A stretch of DNA of 21,087 nt, taken from assembly GCA_047975545.1 (NCBI GenBank), contig JBKEDS010000072.1, positions 1-21,087 of the forward strand. Reading direction: 5' to 3'. Under the pieces are notes generated by a model, which was not told the origin of the DNA, ran no database searches, and saw only the letters and a list, made by a program, of their open reading frames with translations. Positions within the stretch are counted from its first letter, which is position 1; each line of letters opens with the position of its first letter. Positions 1 through 5,354 of the stretch are shown one piece after another. The translations under genes were made by a program, and so were the position numbers. This stretch comes from JBKEDS01 sp047975545. GTDB lineage: Bacteria; Bacteroidota; Bacteroidia; Flavobacteriales; Flavobacteriaceae.

Positions 1-282
1 AGAACGAATGCTATGAGCAAAATAGTGGTTTCTTACTTGTTATTTCACAAATACACGTTCTACCTATCCCCAAACACTAATTACCACGTGTTTTTAGACC
101 AAGAACGCGCTGAAAACCAAACCATGGCTTTTAAAATAAACAGCATAACAAACAAAGGCATAGAGCTTACTTTGCTAAGCACAAATTTTGAAGCCCAAGA
201 AAACATATCTAAAGAACTCGAAAAACTATGCAGCGAGCAAAAAAATTGCACCCGAAAAATTAACCTAACAAAAGCCAACTAA
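1..282 (+). CDS. Unidentified protein, probably the C-terminal end of a larger gene
   Basis: The frame is open from the left edge of the window to a TAA at 280-282. The first ATG is at 13, so it could be a complete 89-aa protein, but only four codons are visible upstream and the true start may lie outside. There is no signal peptide or clear transmembrane segment. The C-terminal part (about residues 60-85) is charged and helical-looking, with two Cys (in KLCSEQ and NCTRK). I do not recognise a family. It ends two bases before the duplicated promoter/leader cassette of the first toxin gene and is AT-rich like the rest of the toxin block. It could therefore belong to the same locus, but nothing in the sequence proves that. 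Confidence 0.4.
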   Translation, partial: RTNAMSKIVVSYLLFHKYTFYLSPNTNYHVFLDQERAENQTMAFKINSITNKGIELTLLSTNFEAQENISKELEKLCSEQKNCTRKINLTKAN

Positions 283-283
283 C

Positions 284-478
284 TAAAAACCAAAGTTTTT
301 TCTTGCATATTATTATTACTCTTGTAGGCAAATAAACCTGTTAAACTACTATTTTTATGAAACCAAAAAACAAAACCAGCAAAGCCAAACTGGCGTTTAA
401 AATGCTTGAAAAAGAGTTTAAAACCCTAAACAAAACCGAACAACAAAGTTTTTCCGGGGGTAATGGACCTACGGGGTA
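284..478 (+). repeat. Copy 1 of a duplicated promoter + double-glycine leader cassette
   Basis: This stretch aligns without gaps to 1341-1535 (offset exactly 1057 bases). The identity covers about 70 bases of upstream DNA, the start codon and about 40 codons, ending just after the GG-NGPTGY junction. Beyond it the two genes are unrelated. The pattern suggests that promoter and export signal travel as one unit and are joined to different toxin bodies. Confidence 0.9.
317..324 (+). promoter_or_regulatory. Candidate -7 element for the first leader-peptide gene
   Basis: TACTCTTG matches the Bacteroidota -7 consensus TAnnTTTG at all but one position and lies 32 bases before the ATG at 357. The T-rich run at 296-301 is at a suitable distance for a weak -33 element. 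The paralogous copy at 1374-1381 keeps the element (TACCCTTG), which supports function. Confidence 0.5.
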
Positions 479-866
479 TGATGGGCCAGGGGTGGCAATA
501 GGAGATAATGTTTATAATCTATTAGATGAAATAATAATATACAGTTCCTCAAGCGGGACGGAACGTTTGACTATTACAGATGCTGGAGCGCTTTGGGCTA
601 CAACATCATACGGTAATGGAGGTAAAACATGGTATGAGGTTATGGGGTTTGAATTAGATCACGGTGCTGTGGGTCAAGCTATGTTAAACGGAGCAATCAC
701 TGCTGGAGCTGGAAATTATATAACCGCCTTACTAACAGGTGGGAGTTTTACGTGGGTTTCAGCAGTTGTGGGAGGGGCATTAGGAGGACATGCTGAGTGG
801 TCAAATCAGTTTTCTGAGTGGGAACAGAATATTTTAAATAATAGCAGCGGCAGTAGCGGATATTAA
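357..866 (+). CDS. Double-glycine leader protein with bacteriocin-like Gly/Ala-rich body
   Basis: This 169-aa protein begins with a 35-residue leader rich in Lys and Glu that ends QSFSGG. It resembles the double-glycine leaders removed by C39-peptidase ABC exporters, with cleavage expected after G35 to leave about 134 residues. There is no Sec signal peptide. Residues 103-145 form a Gly/Ala-rich, weakly hydrophobic stretch with repeated small-xxx-small spacing (GAVG, NGAITAGAG, VVGGALGG), as seen in pore-forming class II bacteriocins. The C-terminal tail is Ser/Gly-rich. The leader and upstream DNA are duplicated at 1341-1535. A small membrane-protein gene follows at 1089 and could give immunity. 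The toxin role is inferred from leader, composition and neighbours; no catalytic motif is visible. Confidence 0.75.
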   Translation: MKPKNKTSKAKLAFKMLEKEFKTLNKTEQQSFSGGNGPTGYDGPGVAIGDNVYNLLDEIIIYSSSSGTERLTITDAGALWATTSYGNGGKTWYEVMGFELDHGAVGQAMLNGAITAGAGNYITALLTGGSFTWVSAVVGGALGGHAEWSNQFSEWEQNILNNSSGSSGY

Positions 867-1088
867 TTAGAGAACTATTTTCAATGAAGATATATAACTA
901 AACTTTCATGCATATTATGATATAATTACAAGCCTTTTCATTGGGAGCTGAATTTTTAAACACATCAAGGATTTAGTGTAATAGTTAAGTAACTTACCTC
1001 AACAAAAAGACATGAACAAAACAATGAGCCATGGAGGTTGGGTTATTTTGCCAAATGTTTAAAAAACTAAAATGTTAAACTTATTCGC

Positions 1089-1292
1089 ATGAAAAAGTCT
1101 CTGTTTTATTTAAAAAAATTACTCACCTATTTGATAGTACTTTTTTTAATACATATATTGATGTATTTTTTTAGTGGCAATTCAAATAATATAGATCTTG
1201 TAGAGTACCTAAACAACAAGCTATTCTTTATAATAGCATTTAGTTTTGTTATAAGTTTAATTGATTTCTATAATCGCTTTTATGTTCCATGA
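1089..1292 (+). CDS. Small two-helix membrane protein, candidate immunity protein
   Basis: This 67-aa protein has two hydrophobic helices, about residues 10-28 (LLTYLIVLFLIHILMYFF) and 44-60 (KLFFIIAFSFVISLI), and a Lys-rich N-terminus. It matches no family I can name. It lies 222 bases downstream of the bacteriocin-like gene and before the second leader gene. Small hydrophobic proteins placed directly after a membrane-active bacteriocin are often the producer's immunity protein, so that is my inference. The gap between them has no convincing terminator and only a 17-codon ORF. Confidence 0.55.
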   Translation: MKKSLFYLKKLLTYLIVLFLIHILMYFFSGNSNNIDLVEYLNNKLFFIIAFSFVISLIDFYNRFYVP

Positions 1293-1340
1293 AACAATAA
1301 TAGGGCAACAACTAAATTTTCAACATGAATTTCTATAAAT

Positions 1341-1535
1341 TAAAAACCAAAGTTTTTTCTTGCATATTATTATTACCCTTGTAGGTAAATTAATCTGTTA
1401 AACTAATATTTTTATGAAAACCAAACAAAAAACCAACAAAGCCAAACTGGCGTTTAAAATGCTTGAAAAAGAGTTTGAAACCTTAAACAAAACCGAACTG
1501 CAAAGCTTTTCTGGGGGTAATGGGCCTACGGGGTA
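1341..1535 (+). repeat. Copy 2 of the duplicated promoter + double-glycine leader cassette
   Basis: Partner of 284-478, in the same orientation and without gaps. The start codon, leader and junction are conserved and similarity stops at the codon after NGPTGY. Most differences inside the leader are conservative (Ser to Asn, Lys to Glu, Gln to Leu), so the leader appears to be under selection and not merely a recent copy. Confidence 0.9.
1374..1381 (+). promoter_or_regulatory. Candidate -7 element for the second leader-peptide gene
   Basis: TACCCTTG is one mismatch from TAnnTTTG and is 32 bases before the ATG at 1414, the same position as in the first cassette. It probably drives 1414-4532 as one transcript, since the genes downstream are only a few bases apart. 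Confidence 0.5.
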
Positions 1536-1944
1536 CTATCAAAACCTACCAAGTACAGATTGTGTAATACGGGTGTTTGATTACCTTGATGGAATACCCG
1601 ATAATTATAACCAATATGTAAGTTGTATTCAATCTGAATTGGGTTATGCTACAGGAGACACTGGAGGTGTTTATTCTGTGGATTTTGCTACAGTAGGTTC
1701 TTATGGAGGCTTAAACGTTGTTGAATTAGGAGCAAGTTACGCATCGACAACTAATGGTAGAACCACATCTGGCGGCCATAGGGTAATGATGGTGTTTACC
1801 AATGAAATCGGCGATCATGCTGTTATAGTTGAAAGTTATAATGCTAATACAGGCGAGGTAATCTATAGAGACCCAACCACCAATACATCAGGAGTTCATG
1901 ATGTCGGACAGTCTGCCGGCAATTTTTACGAAGTAAGACGTTAA
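1414..1944 (+). CDS. Double-glycine leader fused to a papain-fold cysteine peptidase-like effector
   Basis: This 176-aa protein shares its leader (residues 1-35, ending QSFSGG) with the 357-866 product. The predicted 141-residue mature part has a C39/papain-like arrangement. Q43 and then C50 (STDCVIRVF) sit at the start of a helix; H135 lies in GDHAVIVESY and D153 in EVIYRDP on a predicted beta-hairpin, giving a Cys-His-Asp triad in order. This is not the exporter's own C39 domain: it lacks ABC and membrane parts and itself carries an export leader. A secreted protease or peptidase-fold toxin is the best inference; a transglutaminase- or deamidase-like activity on the same fold is possible. 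The next gene starts five bases after the stop and encodes an exported protein, so the two are surely co-expressed. Confidence 0.72.
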   Translation: MKTKQKTNKAKLAFKMLEKEFETLNKTELQSFSGGNGPTGYYQNLPSTDCVIRVFDYLDGIPDNYNQYVSCIQSELGYATGDTGGVYSVDFATVGSYGGLNVVELGASYASTTNGRTTSGGHRVMMVFTNEIGDHAVIVESYNANTGEVIYRDPTTNTSGVHDVGQSAGNFYEVRR

Positions 1945-1949
1945 TAAAA

Positions 1950-3134
1950 ATGAGGATTAAACGCAATATACCATACTTTATAATACTCTTTTGTTTTTGG
2001 TACACACCCTGTTCCTCTCAGGATAATTGGGACAAACCACCAGTTGATCAAGATTATGTAATCTACAACAAACCAAGTTTATTAAATGAAAAACAAGGTT
2101 TGGACTGTTTTGAAGGCAACAAATTATTAGAAAAATTAATGATTTGCGGAACTAATCAACTTATATCAAAAAGACAGGACTTTATTGCCTTTAATATTGT
2201 TGGATCTAACACCAACAAGGACGGAGCAAGGTTAATCAGTTTTGAAAAAGAATGGCAACGAACAAAAAAGGATATCAATCTTTTTACAGACATCTATTGG
2301 AAAGACCAAGTGTACTATTATAACAAAAACGAAGTGAAGACCAAGTTTAACGCCGACACTGTTCTTTCCTATTCTTTTAAACTAAAACCTGAATATTTTT
2401 ACAAATCGAGAGGTAAAAACATTTGGGTTTTAAGCCGATATAAACAAGGGGAGCCTATAATTAGAACATATTGTTTGTATGATGATATTTCTGAAAAAAA
2501 ATTACAACAATACAAAGCAGAAATTGAAAATGCGTTTATCTACGCTACTAACAAGCCTTTGGTAAGGCCAAGTGAATTAGAAGCCATGTCCCTATCGCTG
2601 AATAAACCCGAGGTTTTTGATAAAGCATATAATAGGGAATGTTTTCAAGATAATGCAAAACTTAATAGGATGTTTACCTGCGTAGGGTATCAATTGTGGT
2701 CAAAGCCTAATAATTTTGTTGTTTTTTTTCCTTCAAGGGCAATTATTGCAGAAAACAGGGACTTTGGAGAAGCTCTTACAAGTCGTTTTCCGTTGTTAAA
2801 AAAAAGTACCGTAGATGTTCAGCACGTTTACCAATTAAGTGCTGAAATCAAACATGCTTTGGGTGACGACGCCTATAAAAACTGGAAGAAACATGTAACC
2901 TATTTGCCCCAAGAAGAATCGTTAAGAAAGTTTAATGCCGATACTGCAATAACCTACAATATAAAACTTAAACAGAAAGATTATTACAAACAGGAATTTG
3001 GTAATATTTGGGCCTTAACCATACAAAAAAAGGGAAAAGGCTATATAACGCTTCATTGCCTATACAAAGACATGCCGGAAGAAGAGCTTAATGTTTATAA
3101 AAATGCAGTAGAAAGTATTTTTAAATACCACTAA
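1950..3134 (+). CDS. Exported two-domain repeat protein, candidate periplasmic inhibitor/immunity protein
   Basis: This 394-aa protein starts with a Sec signal (about residues 1-24, IPYFIILFCFWYTPCSSQ). The Cys could be a weak lipidation site, but the lipobox is poor. The rest is two tandem homologous domains of about 180-195 residues. Matching points are KFNADT at 132 and again at 327, FKLKPEYFYK against IKLKQKDYYK, NIWVLSRYK against NIWALTIQK, and YCLYDD against HCLYKD. I do not recognise a named family. The gene begins five bases after the peptidase-like toxin gene and ends three bases before the hydrolase gene. An exported partner coupled to an exported cysteine-peptidase toxin suggests an inhibitor acting in the periplasm. 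That function is inferred from position only. Confidence 0.75.
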   Translation: MRIKRNIPYFIILFCFWYTPCSSQDNWDKPPVDQDYVIYNKPSLLNEKQGLDCFEGNKLLEKLMICGTNQLISKRQDFIAFNIVGSNTNKDGARLISFEKEWQRTKKDINLFTDIYWKDQVYYYNKNEVKTKFNADTVLSYSFKLKPEYFYKSRGKNIWVLSRYKQGEPIIRTYCLYDDISEKKLQQYKAEIENAFIYATNKPLVRPSELEAMSLSLNKPEVFDKAYNRECFQDNAKLNRMFTCVGYQLWSKPNNFVVFFPSRAIIAENRDFGEALTSRFPLLKKSTVDVQHVYQLSAEIKHALGDDAYKNWKKHVTYLPQEESLRKFNADTAITYNIKLKQKDYYKQEFGNIWALTIQKKGKGYITLHCLYKDMPEEELNVYKNAVESIFKYH

Positions 3135-3137
3135 CAC

Positions 3138-4244
3138 ATGAACATTAAAGCATTAACAACAACAGGGTTATCCTGCTGTTTAATTGGCTTTGCTTTAATT
3201 GGTTTTAAACCCAAAAGCATACAAAAACCCTATACCGAAGAGACCTTTAGTTTTAAAACACAAAACGACTCCATAGCCTTAACAGGCACGCTTAGTATCC
3301 CCGATAATTTCAACGATAAAAGTAAAGCGGTTATTTTGGTGCCTCCACCACACCCAGCAGATGAAGATTATAATGGCTTTTATAGTGTTTTAGCCAATAA
3401 ATTGGCGCAACAGAACATTGCAGTATTGGGGTATAACAATCGGGCATTTACAGATTCTATTTATGCTAAAAGTAAAAATTACACTTTTTTAAATCAAGTT
3501 ACCGATATACAAAATGCTTTTTATGCCTTAAAACAAGATAAACGCTTTAAGAATATAAAAATTGGTCTTTTGGGTCATAGCCAAGCAGGAACTTCAGCAG
3601 CTATTTTAGCCCATAAAAGCAAGGATGTAGATTTTGTTGTGAACATGTCTTCGCCGGGTATTTCGGGGGTAACTAATAATTACGACAATACAGTTCAGTT
3701 AATAAATGCTTTTTTTAAAAAGTATACTGAAAATGAAAAAGAAATAGCCCTTCATGTAAGAAAGCAATATTTGGAAATAATAGATACTACGGCTCAAGTA
3801 AATTTAATTAGTGATTTTCTATATAAAAATGCTATTGAAAATTTTTATCTATATGCAGAAGCATATCCGAAAATTTTTGGTGAAAATCCTCCGAAAAAAG
3901 AATATCTTAAAACACCTTCCCCTGAAGAAATTGCTATTGTAAAATTTAAACCTTCGGTTATTTACTCAAAAATCATCTGCCCAACACTAATTACTTTTGG
4001 GGAGATGGACGAAATACTCAACGCCCCAAAAAACACAAACGGTTTTAAGCACATTTTTGATAGCGTACATAAAACAAACTATAAAATAATTACTTTCGAC
4101 AGCCTAAACCACTCGTACGAAATATTTAAGGAAACCGACCTTATTCCTAAAAACACGATACGTTACCATGGCAAAGAAAAGCCAAAACTGCAAATACAAA
4201 CCGCTGTTTTCGATAGCGTTGCCCATTGGATAAACACACTATAA
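3138..4244 (+). CDS. Secreted or membrane-anchored alpha/beta hydrolase
   Basis: This 368-aa protein has a hydrophobic N-terminus (about residues 6-24) serving as signal peptide or anchor. An alpha/beta-hydrolase core of the dienelactone-hydrolase/S9-like type follows. The nucleophile elbow is GHSQAG with S148, the acid is probably D291 (FGEMDEI) and the base H325 (SLNHSYE). A helical insertion at about residues 185-260 between core strands would form a lid. An early HPADEDYNG segment is probably near the oxyanion hole. Esterase or acyl-hydrolase activity is likely; the substrate is unknown. It is three bases after the two-domain protein and three bases before the HlyD-like fragment, so it is part of the toxin transcript. 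Its role there is open: effector, modifying enzyme or passenger. Confidence 0.8.
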   Translation: MNIKALTTTGLSCCLIGFALIGFKPKSIQKPYTEETFSFKTQNDSIALTGTLSIPDNFNDKSKAVILVPPPHPADEDYNGFYSVLANKLAQQNIAVLGYNNRAFTDSIYAKSKNYTFLNQVTDIQNAFYALKQDKRFKNIKIGLLGHSQAGTSAAILAHKSKDVDFVVNMSSPGISGVTNNYDNTVQLINAFFKKYTENEKEIALHVRKQYLEIIDTTAQVNLISDFLYKNAIENFYLYAEAYPKIFGENPPKKEYLKTPSPEEIAIVKFKPSVIYSKIICPTLITFGEMDEILNAPKNTNGFKHIFDSVHKTNYKIITFDSLNHSYEIFKETDLIPKNTIRYHGKEKPKLQIQTAVFDSVAHWINTL

Positions 4245-4247
4245 CAA

Positions 4248-4532
4248 ATGCTAAACCTTTTTATAATAGATTATAACGACGCCAACAAACATCGGGGCGG
4301 TATTAAAACCTATACCAATAATTTAACGGAAGTTGCTAACACCGAAAAAACAAGTCAAGGAAACAGAGATACTTATTTGGTTAAAGTTAAGTTTGATAAC
4401 GGTTTAAAAACAAACTACGGCGCATCACTCAATATATCGCAGGAAACCAAAGGAACGGCAGAAATAGTGGTTAATAGCCGAAAACTTATTTACCGCTTCT
4501 TTGATAATCTTAAATACACATTCAACAAGTAA
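4248..4532 (+). pseudogene. C-terminal fragment of an HlyD-family export adaptor (membrane-fusion protein)
   Basis: The 94-aa product looks like the last segment of a Bacteroidota HlyD-type adaptor that partners a peptidase-containing ABC exporter. Supporting features are TYLVKVKFDNGLKTNYG, then a QE-x-KGTAEIVV strand pair and a terminal RKLIYRFFDNLKY helix, in the order and spacing typical of the end of that family. Full-length members are about 400-450 aa, with an N-terminal membrane helix and coiled-coil hairpin, all missing here. No remainder is visible upstream because the hydrolase gene fills that DNA. It is probably the relic of a transporter gene once next to the toxins. A functional short protein cannot be excluded, since the frame is intact and closely spaced. 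Confidence 0.55.
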
Positions 4533-4543
4533 TTTTTTTATTC

Positions 4544-5074
4544 TTAAATGGTAAACGTACGCTTTTTCTTATGGTCGCTTTCGTTGTAGCGCTTAACGCA
4601 TTCGTGGTAAATTTTTATGGCCTCATCGGCATTGCCCCAACCGCCAACGTCTACTTTTTTCTTTTCCAAATCCTTGTATACTTGGAAAAAATGCTCGATT
4701 TCCTTTAATCGATGTGGGTTTAAATCGTTTATATCGTTGTTGTTGCTCCAAATAGGATCCGAAACGGGTACGCAAATTATTTTTTCGTCGGGCCCTTTTT
4801 CGTCGGTCATGTGGAACACGCCTATTGGCCTAACTTCCATAACCACCATGGGGTAGGTGGGTTGGTGGCCCAATACCAAAACGTCCAAGGGGTCTTGGTC
4901 CAAGGCCAGGGTTTCGGGCACAAAGCCGTAATCGCCAGGGTACATCATGGACGAAAACAACATACGGTCGAAACGTATTTTATGCAGCGCAAAATCGTAT
5001 TCGTATTTATTGCGGCTTCCTTTGGGTATTTCAATTAAAACGTCGAACGTTACTTGCTTCTTTTTCTCACTCAT
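4544..5074 (-). CDS. ppa: Inorganic pyrophosphatase (family I, soluble)
   Basis: This cytoplasmic enzyme hydrolyses pyrophosphate to two phosphates, pulling biosynthetic reactions forward. The 176-aa length is normal for bacterial family I. The family signature is present as DQDPLDV at residues 59-65, with metal ligands D59, D61 and D64; the preceding YPGDYGFVPETL (45-56) is also typical. The C-terminal half carries KEIEHFFQVYKDLE and a conserved GWG segment. It converges with the HlyD-like fragment with only 11 bases between stops and has its own promoter at 5096-5126. GC content rises here compared with 1-4532, marking the change from accessory to core DNA. Confidence 0.97.
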   Translation of the reverse strand: MSEKKKQVTFDVLIEIPKGSRNKYEYDFALHKIRFDRMLFSSMMYPGDYGFVPETLALDQDPLDVLVLGHQPTYPMVVMEVRPIGVFHMTDEKGPDEKIICVPVSDPIWSNNNDINDLNPHRLKEIEHFFQVYKDLEKKKVDVGGWGNADEAIKIYHECVKRYNESDHKKKRTFTI

Positions 5075-5095
5075 TTCTAATATTTTTTAGCTGGG

Positions 5096-5126
5096 CAAAT
5101 GTACAGAACGCTTTAACATTTAACAA
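5096..5126 (-). promoter_or_regulatory. Promoter of ppa
   Basis: On the minus strand, TACATTTG (5103 to 5096) is an exact match to the Bacteroidota -7 element TAnnTTTG. A TTG at 5126-5124, 20 bases upstream of it, suits the -33 element. Initiation would fall at about 5090, leaving a leader of about 15 bases. Confidence 0.65.
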
Positions 5127-5299
5127 CTAAACCCCGCTATTTATACATTATATTTTATTTAACTTCGTGTAATACCAACATAAACCTTAATTATGGCTCG
5201 ACTAAACTACCAATGAATACCTTCCCAAAATTTCAATCTTAACACAAAAAACCTGGGTAAATTTCAACCCTATATAACAATTTCAACTTTAATTCGTTG

Positions 5300-5307
5300 T
5301 ATCTTTC
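5300..5307 (+). promoter_or_regulatory. Weak candidate -7 element for the TonB receptor gene
   Basis: TATCTTTC differs from TAnnTTTG at the last base and lies 48 bases before the TTG start at 5355. Upstream there are three direct copies of AATTTCAA (5229, 5260, 5279). They may be regulator sites or simply AT-rich chance repeats. Confidence 0.35.
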
Positions 5308-5354
5308 GGCACGGAATTCCAAAAAAAACACCAATCGTAATTCATCAATCCATT

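Noticed and set aside
595..640. YGNG motif in the first leader protein as a class IIa (pediocin-like) bacteriocin box
   Set aside because: It lies at residues 85-88, far from the mature N-terminus, and the conserved Cys pair is absent.
1012..1062. 17-codon ORF between the bacteriocin-like gene and the membrane protein
   Set aside because: Too short, with no leader or conserved feature and no supporting promoter.
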